DNA from: Zygnema cylindricum
Lineage: Eukaryota > Streptophyta > Zygnematophyceae > Zygnematales > Zygnemataceae
Reading direction: 5' to 3'
Assembly: GCA_037447655.1 (NCBI GenBank)
Contig: JBBHKE010000615.1
Location: 1 to 16,494, forward strand
Length of the DNA: 16,494 nucleotides
Part shown: positions 1 through 9,530 of the stretch, in pieces
Layout of the letters: each line of letters starts with the position of its first letter
Position numbering within the stretch: the stretch's first letter is position 1
The notes under the pieces: model-generated
What the model was told of the DNA's origin: nothing
Database searches by the model: none
What the model saw: the letters and a program-made list of their open reading frames with translations, nothing else
Made by a program: the position numbers and the translations under genes

Positions 1-3000
1 GTGTTTTTCGCAAAACCGTTGAGTCCATCGTTTTGTCATTTTCATTTTTATCTCATTACCCTTTTTGTCGATGAATAGTCTCCTATTCTCCTCCTTCATA
101 CGTTTAATGATATGAACTGCCATGGTCACTACAATGGTTTGCGACATTTTCATACCCGCTTTCTTGAAGCGATAAAACTCTTCCACCAATTCCGAGTGTA
201 CTGCCGTCATCCATGGAAATTCCTTCCTCCCCCTACCTGGCGGTGCCTTTGTCACCACCACACTTCTTCGTCCAAATCCCGCAGACGACAAAATATGTGT
301 CGTCGCCCGTATGTTTCTCAATGTCGCAACCCGGCCCTTCCACCACCGACTTGCTTTTTGGTATTCTGCAACGAAAAGAAAGGGAATAAAAAACAAAAAA
401 ACATGTCAGTCTTTATTCATATAAAAAACTTATATATATCATATAAAATTTGTTTCAGCGACGACCTGCAGTCGTCGCTAAAGTCAGCAACCATTGTTGG
501 TCGTCGTTGGTTCAGTTATTTGGAGCCATTTTAAAACTCAGCGACGACAGATTGTCGTCGCTGATTCAGCGACGAGTTGAAGACGTCGCAATGTCAAACA
601 TACCACAAGTGACAAAAAAAAATGTTAAACAAATAAGTGAGTGGGTGAAACATGTGAAGTGATATAGTGGAGTAAGAGTTAGTAAAAAATACATATCAAT
701 TACCGTCTTTTTTTCGACAATGCCCGTGTGAGCCTCATCAATTGCTCTCGATCCGCTCTTATTTGTTCTTGTTGAGCCGCTACTTGTTGAGAGAGTGCCG
801 CCATTATTAAAGGCAAATCCTCTCCTCTCGGAGGTGAAGGTGGCCTAATTGGTGGCGAAACCCTTTGTATTTCCCAAACGCGAGAGCGTGGCACTTTGAC
901 ATTGCGACATTTTTGCAATATCGTCGTACGAGCATCTCGAAGAGCAAGTACCTAGGGAGTTACTCGACAATATTTTAGGATGTTGTATAACCGGGATCAC
1001 ACGGATGATGATGACGTAGCAACTCCGGTACATTTACCCGAAAACCGTCCTCCCCACGAACAACCCACGTTATCCGGGGATCCGCCGGATCAAATTGCCT
1101 GATGTGGGCAAAGGTCGAGCCTCGGTTCTGAAGCGAGATAAACAACCATATTGGATGTGCAGTGACATCGGGGGGGGTGTTGAGAATTTGCGGAAAAGGA
1201 TTCGCTTCCGGGTTTAGGGGTCGGGGTCCACCATACCTCTTATGTTCTGGCCATCCGGCAACCAGAATATAATGTTCTGGTCGAGGCACGAAATTGTCCA
1301 TTTCCTCCCTTCCCGTGGGAGGAGGAAAATACCAATCGGGGTGCTCAACCGGGTATGGAGGTTGAGGATGCGGAGGAGCCATTACAATGGCTCTCTCCCT
1401 AGTCGGCGTGGGAGGCGCCCCGAACACGTCGTCATCACCATCAAATTCCCCCTCACGTTGCTTTTCCTCACTATCCGGGGTTTGTTTGTCCTCGGTGGTG
1501 GGATCATCTTCGTTTTTCCACACCGCGATATCGGTGGGTTCCAAAATTTCGGGTTCGGGCTTGTCTTCCGGCGGTTCTTCACCATTCTCGATGCTCTCGT
1601 CGCTATCTGAAGACGAGGGGACGTATAATTTGTCATTGTCATCTTTCACTTTACGCTTACCCTTTGCTATCTCTTTTTTCCTAGCTATCTTTCTCCGTGC
1701 TTCAATTCCCCCACCTTTCTCTACCGTCACCTCTCCCCCTACTCTTTCCTCCTCCACGGTCTCACAAAACCCTATGAATTTTTTTTTTATTATACTTTTT
1801 TTTCTACCGTATCTTCCCCTAACCTCACTCGACCCACCCTCTTCAACCGTCGCCTCCTTTCCCTTTCTTTCCTCTCCCAATTCTGTCTTCCCCCCCCTCT
1901 CCTCACTCAACAACTTCTCTTTCCTAAAACCCCCACCTTTTTACTCGTCGTCGCCCTCATCAAAAAGTATTAATTTTTTTTTCTTTTTTTACATTTTTTC
2001 TCTACCTTTTCCTGTGCTTCACTTCGCTCACCCTGTTCTACCGTCGCCTCCTTCTCCCCTCCGTCTACACCCATTAGCGTCTTTCCACCCTCCTCTAATA
2101 GAATTTTCTCCCCTATTCATCTCACTTTCTACCGCCTCCCCTCTCCTCACATCAACCGATTCACCCCTATCCTCCCTTCCCTCCTCCAGTAAAACCCCCT
2201 CCTTTGCTACCTCATCCAAATTTTTCTCTTCCCTTCTTCCCCCAACCAATGTCAATCCTTCCACCTCTACCTCTTCTCTCACCTCCCTTTCATGATCCCT
2301 CCCCTCCGCTGGCACCTAACCGATTTGTACCAAAGTGGCCGCCTCCCTTTCTCTCGCTAATTCCTCCGCGGTTCCCCTTACTCCTATCACGATTTTCGGG
2401 CCATGTCTTTCCCTCTCTACCCCCCTCGGCGATTGCCTTTCCCTTGTGGGGTTTTCTCTCGCCACTCTTTCCCTTCGTACCTCTTCCCTTTATACTCTTG
2501 ACAGACGTCGTAGATTACGCCGAGGTAATGGAGGGTAGCGACGACGATATGGTAAAACACTACGCTGTCGCCTATACGACTGGCTGCTGCCCTCCATATA
2601 TATTAGCCACACGTGACAAAAAAATGAAGGAGAAGAGTCAGCTACACAAAAGGACGAGAGAACACAGGAGTTTGTCTTGAAAATTAAAAATCGTGCGTAA
2701 AAAGAACGCACGAGGTTTTAACGCATTCTATGCGTTCGATATATACTTGCTGAATGTATTGTTCGCGACAGCACGAAGTGGTCGCTAATCCAATGAATTT
2801 GATCATTCGAACACTATGACGATGAAACGACATTAGGAGACGTCACGGCTCACTGCTTAGAAGTTTCCAAGAGAGCCAACGACGTGCACAATACACTTAC
2901 AGATTGTGTGGTCTGCGTCAAAGTAAAATCGTCTTGTCTTTAATTTTTTTGGAAAATCCAACAATGTGACGACGAAACTGAATAAAAAAAATCACGCAAT

Positions 3001-3864
3001 ATAATGATTCCGCGATTCCAACAATGAGACAAAGACAAAGCCTCGTCGACCATACAAAGGTTCATATTTATTAAACTACCTAAGGACAAACAAATAAATT
3101 ATGCTCGCTATTATACTTCGTCATTTTTATCGTTGTCGCGACGACGAATTGTCGTCCCCAGTTCGATTTCTTCATCCACCCGTCGGTGCTTTGATGTGGC
3201 CGCTTGCTAAACATATCAGTATGTCACAACCATAAGCATCGACACGCTGTCGTCGGTGTTTCACGACGGTGCACAAGGATCCAACAAATCAACATTAAAA
3301 AAATGTGGTGGGGCCGAGGAAAAAATATATATAAATTGAAACGAACACATAAAGGTAGAGGTAAAGAAAATGTCACATTAGAAGCGAATACTATATTGAG
3401 ACACACAATGTAAGCAGCCGTAAAAACTAATATAAGGTAAGAACAAAAAGGTAATATTGCTTACTTGTATTACATTCGCCCGTAAAGTGTTCCGGAAACT
3501 TGTTGAAGGTCCTCGGTATAAGGCACTTATTTCTGTTTGCATTACAATCCGCAATCATCCAAATGATTACACGAACCCGTGCAGCGTTTGTCGACACGTG
3601 TTGGAGCTTGCGTCTCACCACCGGGTTGATACCGTGGTCCACACGCGGTGAGTCTGGCGGTGAGTCCGGAGGTGAATTTGGGGGTGAGCCGAAATCGGAC
3701 CCACCATCTTCCATGAGGGTGTCATCATTTTGTGATCCCATCCCTTCACCTGCCTCTCCCTCTCCCTCTTTCTCGCCCCACTCCATCTCCTCCTCAACCG
3801 GATGTGGGAAAAATACAGCGGGAGCTTTGGCTTTCGCCGCAAAAAAGGTGGTAATGGGCCACAT
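1..3864 (-). CDS. DDE-type (CENP-B/jerky-like) transposase, N-terminal part, two exons, cut by window edge
   Basis: Read as complement: exon 1 is 3864-3465, exon 2 is 365-1 and continues past the left edge (255 residues visible). Exon 1 starts at the first ATG after an in-frame TAA and ends at donor CAA|GTAAGC. Exon 2 starts after acceptor TTTCGTTGCAG. The phases agree (1+2 bases make Lys134). Residues 23-60 are acidic; 60-74 hold SPP(N/D) repeats. A basic, probably DNA-binding stretch follows (about 84-130, ending near FPEHF). Exon 2 opens YQKASRWWKGR, then APPGRGRKEFPW (174-185), a helical segment (189-229) and TKRWTQRFCEKH at the edge. From memory, the order RWW, GRGRK-x3-W and TxRW resembles the region before the catalytic domain of CENP-B/jerky-like transposases of oomycetes and lower plants. 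The DDE core would lie beyond the edge. No stop interrupts either exon. I am fairly sure of a transposase, less sure of the exact family. Confidence 0.7.
456..585. repeat. Cluster of GCGACGAC palindromes
   Basis: Two palindromes share the design AGCGACGAC-N5-GTCGTCGCT: 457-479 (spacer CTGCA) and 540-562 (spacer AGATT, arms extendable to 10). A degenerate third (CAGCGACGA with GACGTCGC) follows at 567-589. They lie in the 3' part of the transposase intron, downstream of the nested gene's stop. Short GCGACG-type subterminal repeats of this kind are transposase-binding sites in plant CACTA elements. A similar role here is inference, because I see no CACTA terminus. Confidence 0.6.
700..1926 (-). 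CDS. Unrecognised gene inside the transposase intron (possible accessory protein of the same element)
   Basis: The reading frame is open from 1943 to about 975 and can be joined to a second exon, 951-700, through a short intron 1037-952 (CGG|GTAAAT to CCCTAG|GTAC, both phase 0), ending at TAA 702-700. The first in-frame ATG is only at 1382, after about 180 open codons, so the start probably lies in an upstream exon; an acceptor (GTTTTAG) at 1927 is possible. The N-terminal part is highly charged, with repeats such as EATVEEGGSSEVRGRYGRKK and EVTVEKGGGIEARRKIARKK. Next come an acidic DSDES-like part, a Pro/Trp-rich part (PPYPVEHPDWYFPPP) and a compact region with HPIWLF and ITWVVRGEDGF. The end is a Gln/Arg-rich probable coiled coil (ALSQQVAAQQEQIRADREQL) finishing SKKRR. 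I do not recognise the family. Its place in the transposase intron suggests an accessory protein of the same transposon, which is inference. Confidence 0.5.
1640..2510. repeat. Long pyrimidine-rich (plus) / purine-rich (minus) tract with diverged internal repeats
   Basis: The plus strand is dominated by C and T for about 0.85 kb, with T runs near 1780, 1975 and 1990. The motif CCGTCGCCTCC or a close variant recurs near 1720, 1846 and 2040. On the minus strand these copies encode EATVE-like, Lys/Glu/Arg-rich repeats, but not all in one frame: the copy near 2040 is shifted against those near 1846 and 1720. The tract therefore probably grew by duplication of a charged-protein segment and later drifted, or is split by introns. 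Confidence 0.6.
1944..3464 (-). other. Upstream part of the transposase intron, no gene that I can support
   Basis: Minus-strand open frames at 2315-2028 (Glu/Arg/Gly-rich) and 2603-2500 (starting MEGSSQSYRRQR) could be early exons of the nested gene, since they share its strand and charged style. I find no splice pair that joins them convincingly. From about 2690 to 3464 I see no coding signal. That part holds small palindromes (for example CGTGCGT/ACGCACG near 2690-2711, and AACGCAT/ATGCGTT at 2719-2735) and a repeated TCCAACAATG (about 2957 and 3016). Confidence 0.4.
3140..3156. repeat. Further GACGAC-N5-GTCGTC palindrome
   Basis: GACGAC-GAATT-GTCGTC has the same core and the same 5-base spacer as the two palindromes near 457 and 540, but sits at the other end of the intron, upstream of the nested gene. 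Single GCGACGAC copies also occur near 1948 (minus strand) and 2537. Confidence 0.5.
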
Positions 3865-4031
3865 ATTTTCTTAAGATAGTGACGGCAACTGGTCAAAGAT
3901 AAATATGAAGCAACAAATATAAGATGCAACAACAAAGGTGGATGCGAAGTGAGGAAAAAGAGTGGCATTGTTGGAGTTAAATACGAGTATATAAAGGAAG
4001 GGAAGGGAATCTCTTGTGAAAAAAATAGGGA

Positions 4032-4036
4032 AAAGC
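4032..4036. repeat. Target site duplication AAAGC, left copy
   Basis: AAAGC directly precedes the left LTR (TGAAATTC...). The same five bases directly follow the right LTR at 8531-8535. Five-base duplications are normal for Copia elements. Confidence 0.9.
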
Positions 4037-5348
4037 TGAAATTCTATGGGCTCCATTGCCACACATAATTCGCAGATCAAAAGAAGCTAATCTAGATAGT
4101 GTCGACTCCAAGTTTATTTACACCCAAATGATTGACCCCTTGACAACTTAAACCCGAATATAGCTCCACCCCTGTGTAATAACACTTTCTGTGTGCTCAG
4201 TTCCACCACAAAATGCAAAGTTAGAATATGAGATTTGGACACAGTCACCCACTTTGACTTTCCCTAAAAAATGCAGCCACCCAGGCAGGCTAAAACTCAA
4301 ACCGACTACACCCCTGTGTAGCGTGGACTCCCTTGAGTCGGCAGCAACAACAATCAATGAAATTGGTCAACTGGTTTGATAGTTATGGCTGGCCAAAGTT
4401 TACCATTTATACAAAGTGCTCTCTGGGAGAGGCAGCTACCTACCAAAAATATTCTAAGTCCTAAAACCCCTCTCTAAGCCCCCTAGTACTAAAGTACGAA
4501 CCAATGACAAGACTGTAAAGTACATAAAGGTACAGGTGCTGGTGTACCTTTTGTACGGCCATCATACGACATGGCCAAAAACCAGCACGTGATTTATCCG
4601 GACTCGTTCTTTTAATTCCCGGAATTTGCGCTGCCAAATATTATATCACCACGTGGCTCCAGGTCATGCCACGTCTGAAAAACGGTACCATACAAGAAAG
4701 TACAAGTGTAGGAGTACTTTCTGTACGTACATTGTACGAAATCGCCATATTGCGACATTTGTCAGTTTCGGATTTGTATTCTTCTGTTCCGGAAATTCCG
4801 TAAGCCCGTATGATGTTGCCATGTGTCATCCGGAGTGGCGGCGTCTGCAGACTGCCAAATTGTCCTTTCAGCGATGTCATCGCTAACTACGGCCGTCCGA
4901 TTTACATCGTCATTTAAAACGGACCGTCGAAATAAATGTTCGTACTATTTATTTCGTCCGGTACTAAAAGTACAACTGTTTCTATGCCCTATATACCGTA
5001 ACCCAGTTAAATGGAAAACCCTACCTATAACTATTTAAATATCTATCAAACCCTATACGTCGTAGCACTAGTCTTAGACTAAATGGACTAAGCTAATGGC
5101 TACGGGATGTTTGACGGACGGTAGGTACCAGTATCAATTCTTGGGTCCGTCAAATACCTCTTTTTCATAAACATACCTATTATCTATTCTTGTCTCTTTG
5201 GAGAGCTTAGGCAGCCATGGCTCTAGCTCCCTCTCCAGCCTTCAGTGACTACAACAAGTGTGGGGGCTTGGAGAAGGAGGTTAGAGACAGACTGCCTCTG
5301 CTACTTTTTTATCCTAAAACAGACCTAGAAAATACATAAATATCAACA
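4037..5348 (-). repeat. 3' LTR of the Copia element
   Basis: This 1312-base copy runs from TGAAATTCTATGGGCT to AATATCAACA on the plus strand. It carries two short hairpins, at 4526-4551 (arms AAAGGTAC/GTACCTTT) and 4695-4722 (arms AGAAAGTAC/GTACTTTCT), in a stretch full of GTAC. Its TATA-like site reads TGTATAAATGG on the minus strand near 4410. It keeps about 15-18 bases (near 4441-4460) missing from the other LTR. Confidence 0.92.
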
Positions 5349-5361
5349 CTCCCCTTATTTT
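5349..5361 (-). promoter_or_regulatory. Polypurine tract
   Basis: On the minus strand AAAATAAGGGGAG directly precedes TGTTGATATT, the start of the 3' LTR. This is the expected place and make-up of the plus-strand primer of an LTR retrotransposon. Confidence 0.8.
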
Positions 5362-5420
5362 CTAGTCTATTTTCCTTTCAACTCCCACAAACAAATAAAC
5401 AAACATCCCCTCATTTTTTT

Positions 5421-6008
5421 TTATTTTTTTTTTGTTCTTTTTCCTTTTCTTTTTATAAAACATAAGAAAATACTCTCGTGCTTAACACAATGCATTAGAT
5501 GAATCCAAACAATAATTGCATCACACATTTTATTTAACATCCCACTTTTCATAAATCCGAGCAAAGACTTTATCCACCTCATCACTTTTCCATCCACACA
5601 CAAACCGATATCCTTCTTGCGATCCAAACAGCCAGCCCCATCTCCAATCTGCAACATACACCCAGATGCTAACCCTTTTACAGGCACACCTCCATAAATA
5701 CTATCACTTCCTTTAGTGATGTCAAACTCATTACCCCCAAAAACTGAACTTTCCTCACTCTCTCCTATGGATTTTTTTCCACTCTCACTTTCTAAATTTA
5801 TTCCCAATAAATATTTCTCCTCCCCTAAACCTTTCATTAAATATTCCTCTTTTCCCCTATCCTTTAAGACCCCTTCTTGTTTCACTTCTCCCTTTTCCTC
5901 GGAATCCGTTGAAGTCTCCCTTTCCAGCTAGTTTTATGTTTCCAAATTGTCTATAAAATTATCCTCATTAATTTTATCTTTCCCGTTTTCACTTATGGAT
6001 CCTAGATC
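5421..6008 (-). pseudogene. In-frame continuation of the gag frame, no known domain
   Basis: The same reading frame continues beyond the gag TAA to a stop at 5423-5421. It is interrupted only by TAA (5936-5934) and TAG (5930-5928), two codons apart. The product is rich in Glu, Lys, Gly and Ser in its first half (GLGEEKYLLGINLESESGKK), then contains GCMLQIGDGAGCLDRKKDIG and a Trp/Ile/Leu/Met-rich part, and ends in Lys/Arg. I see no protease D(S/T)G, integrase or reverse transcriptase motif. It may be a family-specific Gag extension or captured sequence. Confidence 0.45.
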
Positions 6009-7214
6009 TTACTTTCTCATTTCTAAGTCATACACTCTACACTCCTCAACATCCTCGAGTACCTCCTCTCTCTTTACTCCCCTTATACCTCCAAAAGCAC
6101 AATGTTGCTTTCGTGGAATTTCTGTGTACTTTTCTCTCTTCTCCATTCTACCAATGTGAAGAAGCTCCAAGATTTCTTCATCCTCTTTCTCCTCTTCCCC
6201 TTGTTCCTCCTCATTCACACTCCAACTTCTAAGTTCTTCCAAACAAGGACACTCCTCCATATAGTGACCCGGTTTTCTACAAAATAAGCAAACATTTTTT
6301 TTCAAAGTTCCCCTTTCTTTTCTTCTCCCTCTCTTTCCACCAAAGTTCCGATAAGGTTTAACTTTGTCTTTCTTCCTCTCATTATGCTTCCGCTCGTCAC
6401 CGCCGTTCCTCACATCACGCTTCCGCTAGTCACCACCAGGTGTAAATGCAGTCTCCCTATTACTTCCCCTACGAAGCTCCAAAGTGCTTTCCCTCACAAG
6501 AATTATCCCCATGGTAATGCTCCAAGTCCATGAGGAGACATCCATTCCCTGCATACGGTAAATGATGTCTTCATACTCATCTGGGAGCTTTATGATTAGT
6601 GTATTAATCTTTCTCTTCTCAGATTCTACATATCCCGCACTAGCAAGCTCAACATATAACGCAGCACTATCATTGCAAAACTCTATCATGCTACCGCCTT
6701 TATAAACATAGGCCTCTATTTCTTGTTTTACTAACTGCTGCCTCTGTATAGTTTCACTCTTATAAATCTGAATTAATGTTTCCCAGATTTCCGAAGACTT
6801 GATTAGACGTAAAAGAGTGATAGCTATGGACTTAGACACATATCCAAGTATGAGATGTTTTGCTATAGTGTTTTTATATTCCCAAATTTTCCTATCATTT
6901 TTTTCAATTTTTGGTTGAGTTATAACCCCCACAAGTGGAACCGTCGCCGAGAGCCTAGCTCCCCTCACCATAGGTGTCCCTTTATCCTTCTCCCATATTT
7001 CTCCTTCTACGGTAATGATTTTCCCTTCACCTTCGGTTGCATCTGAACTCCGGTTGGTTTTCTGGGCAGCCCTAGATGATTCTCCATAGTGAGCTCCTCC
7101 AAAGCCTGGTGGCGGACACCAAACTTGTCCCGAAACAATTCCCCATAAGTGCTTCTCGAAAAGCAATCCCTCCATCGTAAACTCTCAATAAGTGAAGTCC
7201 GTTCCATCAAACAT
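6009..7214 (-). pseudogene. gag: Copia gag-like gene with two in-frame stops
   Basis: The frame starts MFDGTDFTY at ATG 7214, where Copia Gag proteins normally have FDGxNYxxW. The next codon is TGA (7187-7185), just where the conserved Trp would be, so a TGG-to-TGA change is likely. The frame then stays open (FTMEGLLFEKHLWGIVSG) through the Gag helical region, including SSEIWETLIQIYKSETIQRQ, to TAG at 6428-6426. Past that, in the same frame, a basic linker leads to a zinc knuckle, CLFCRKPGHYMEEC (6290-6249; Cys-X2-Cys-X4-His-X4-Cys), an acidic stretch and TAA at 6011-6009. About 400 codons fits a Gag without pol. Gag packages element RNA into cytoplasmic particles. It is broken unless stops are read through. 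Confidence 0.85.
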
Positions 7215-7224
7215 AGGCACCCTA

Positions 7225-7242
7225 GATGGTGGGCACATAACC
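7225..7242 (-). promoter_or_regulatory. Primer-binding site matching the anticodon arm of initiator tRNA-Met
   Basis: Directly after the 5' LTR the minus strand reads GGTTATGTGCCCACCATC. The complement of the anticodon stem-loop of plant initiator tRNA-Met (as I remember its sequence) is GGTTATGGGCCCACCAC, so only about two positions differ. The usual plant Copia site TGGTATCAGAGC, complementary to the tRNA 3' end, is absent. Internal (half-tRNA) priming is known for Drosophila copia and yeast Ty5. Confidence 0.7.
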
Positions 7243-8530
7243 TGAAATTCTATGGGCTTCATTGCCACACATAATTCGCATATCAAAAGAAGCTAATCTA
7301 GATAGTGCCGACTCCAAGTTTATTTACACCCAAATGATTGACCCTTTGACAATCAAAACCCGAAAATAGCTTCACCCCTATGTAACAACATTTTCTGTGT
7401 GCTCAGTTCCACCACAGAATGCAAAGTTAGAATATGAGATTTGGACATAGTCCCCCACTTTGACTTTCCATAATAAATGCAGCCACCCAGGCAGGCAAAA
7501 ATTCTGACCGACTATACCCCTCTGTAGCGTGGACTCCCTTGAATCTGCAGCAACAAGAATCACTAAAATTGGTCAACTGAGTTTATAGTTATGGCTGGCC
7601 AAAGTTTACCATTTATATAAGGTGCTCTTTGGGAGAGGCAGCTACCTAAACCCCTCTCTAAGCCCCCTAGTACTAAAGTACGAACCAATGACAAGATTGT
7701 AAAGTACATAAAGGTACAGGTGTCGGTGCACCTTTTGTACGGCAATCATACGACATGGCCAAAAACCAGCACGTGATTTATCCGGACTCGTTCTTTTAAT
7801 TCTCGGAATTTGTGCTGCCAAATATTATCTCTCCACGTGGCTCTAGGTCATGCCACGTCTGAAAAACGGTACCATACAAGAAAGTACAAGTGTCGGAGTA
7901 CTTTCTGTACGTACATTGTAAAAAATCGCCATATTGCGACATTTGTCACTTCCAAATTTGTATTCTTCTGTTCCTGAAATTCTGTAAGCCCGTATGATGT
8001 TGCCATGTGTCATCCAGAGTGGCGGCGTCTGCAAACTACTAAATTTTCCTTTCCGCGATGTCGGCGCTAACCACGGCCGTCCGATTTACATCGTCATTTA
8101 AAACGGACCGTCGAAATAAATGTCAATACTATTTATTTCGTCCGGTACTAAAAGTACAACTGTTTCTATGCCCTGTATACCGTAACCCTGTTAAATGGAA
8201 AACCCTGCCTATAACTATTTAAATATCTATCAAACCTTGTACGTTTTAGCAGTAGTCCTAGACTAAATGGACAAAGCTAACGGCTACGCGATGTTTGACG
8301 GATAGTAGGTACCAAGATCAATTCTTAGGTTTGTCAAATACCTTTTTAGTAAACATACCTATTATCTATTCCTGTCTATCTGGAGAGCTTAGGCAGTCAT
8401 GGCTCTAGCTCCCTCTCCAGCCTTCAGTGACTACAACAAGTGTGGGGGCTTGGAGAAAGAGGTTAGAGACAGACTGCCTCTACTACTTTTCTATCCTAAA
8501 ACAGACCTAGAAAATACAAAAATATCAACA
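7243..8530 (-). repeat. 5' LTR of the Copia element
   Basis: This 1288-base copy matches 4037-5348 over its whole length with scattered substitutions. It is the upstream LTR because the gag frame and primer site follow it on the minus strand. The same paired hairpins with GTAC runs are present around 7700-7730 and 7875-7905. Confidence 0.92.
7611..7620 (-). promoter_or_regulatory. Possible TATA box in the 5' LTR
   Basis: On the minus strand the sequence reads CCTTATATAAATGG, about 910 bases from the LTR start, leaving about 370 bases for R and U5. The other LTR keeps a weaker form (TGTATAAATGG). An AT-rich alternative, TATTTAAATA, lies near 8214-8226. Confidence 0.35.
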
Positions 8531-8535
8531 AAAGC
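8531..8535. repeat. Target site duplication AAAGC, right copy
   Basis: AAAGC directly follows the last base of the right LTR and matches 4032-4036 exactly. Confidence 0.9.
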
Positions 8536-9338
8536 TTGGCCAACATTTGAACATTCAAAATTTTAAATCAAATATTTAGTATGAAAGTCAAATAGTTCGA
8601 TTTTAAAAACGACACGGTGATAGCGAGAAAGTTTTAAAATTTGTGTCATTTTTCAACGTGAGAGTATACACATGGTCGACAATAGACGTTTTTCATGAAA
8701 AAGGCATGGGAAAACATGGCAGCTCATTGAATGTACAGATCTTTCTTGGAAAGCGTGTTGTGTTGCACCATAAAAAGAGCCATAATGTTTGCGTGGATAA
8801 AAAATCGGACAGGTGTAATCTTTGACAGCTAATCACGTGACGTGAATTATTATTTAGTTGGTCATTATGTACTTTTTGGTTCATTTTAGTGTCAACATTT
8901 ACTCTAATACAGGACAACGTTGACGTTAATATAGGTGAGACGTCTGAAAGAGAGACGAGGTAACACACTTATTACAATTAAGACACATATTAGCATACTT
9001 AACTCTAATAAAACTACCCGAAAAGGACGTTATTAGAATACATGAGATACGGACGAACGGAACTACGGCCATACGTCCAAGTTACGCGTAGAAATGGCGT
9101 GGCGTGTTAACCCTTTCTGTAAACGTTAAACAAAAAAAACTGTAATTTAACTTTACGTTACGCAGTATAGCATTGACACTTAACCGCCGTAAAATTGTCT
9201 CATCGGTACGGATACTCGATTTGGCGCCGACGTACAATTTTTAAGATTGTGTACGGTTTCACATATTAATTTGTATAATCGTACAGAGAATATTTGATTT
9301 TTGCTGTCCCCAAATTAGCGTTAACGCCGAAATTAGAA
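8536..9338. other. AT-rich DNA without a recognisable gene
   Basis: This is the sequence that was joined to the region left of 4032 before the Copia insertion. It may include upstream sequence or the far end of the transposase element. No open frame longer than about 90 codons is present and none looks like protein. I found no copy of the GACGAC palindromes here, so I cannot place a transposon end. Confidence 0.5.
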
Positions 9339-9530
9339 TAAGGGTGAGGTTCCATTAGACGAAAAGTGAGGTTGTTTACAAAAATTCGGACCTCTCCGTA
9401 CTATGCCGTACCTCTTATTTTGTTTTTATCCGGAAAACAACATTACAGAGAATCTTGCCAATATTCTCCAAAAGTTTAGGAGTTAACAATGACCGTTGGA
9501 TATTTTTTCGCGAAGCAATCGCTTCGAAAG

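Larger units (their letters stand above)
4037..8530 (-). mobile_element. Non-autonomous Copia-type LTR retrotransposon (gag only, TR-GAG-like)
   Basis: Two LTRs (4037-5348 and 7243-8530) lie in the same orientation and start TG / end CA on the coding (minus) strand: TGTTGATATT at the 5' end, AGAATTTCA at the 3' end. AAAGC flanks both sides. Read on the minus strand, the 1.9-kb internal part has a primer-binding site (7242-7225), a gag-like frame with a CCHC zinc knuckle, a further open segment, and a polypurine tract next to the 3' LTR. No protease, integrase, reverse transcriptase or RNase H is seen, and there is no room for them. It would need pol from a related element. The LTRs differ at roughly one base in eleven over the 400 bases I compared, plus a deletion of about 15-18 bases, so the insertion is old. 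Confidence 0.92.

Noticed and set aside
1387-2295. 302-codon plus-strand frame rich in Ser, Pro, Leu and Phe
   Set aside because: It is the opposite strand of the purine-rich charged-repeat coding tract. Its composition follows from C/T richness and it shows no domain.
366-3464. CACTA (En/Spm) element, suggested by the GCGACGA repeats
   Set aside because: I found no CACTA-type terminus in the right place. The only CACTACAA (near 127) lies inside transposase coding sequence.
5349-7242. Hidden pol domains in the Copia element
   Set aside because: All minus-strand frames were considered; there are no protease, integrase or reverse transcriptase motifs and the space is too small.
8643-8968. Short frames right of the Copia element
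   Set aside because: No protein character, no splice signals, and AT-rich composition.
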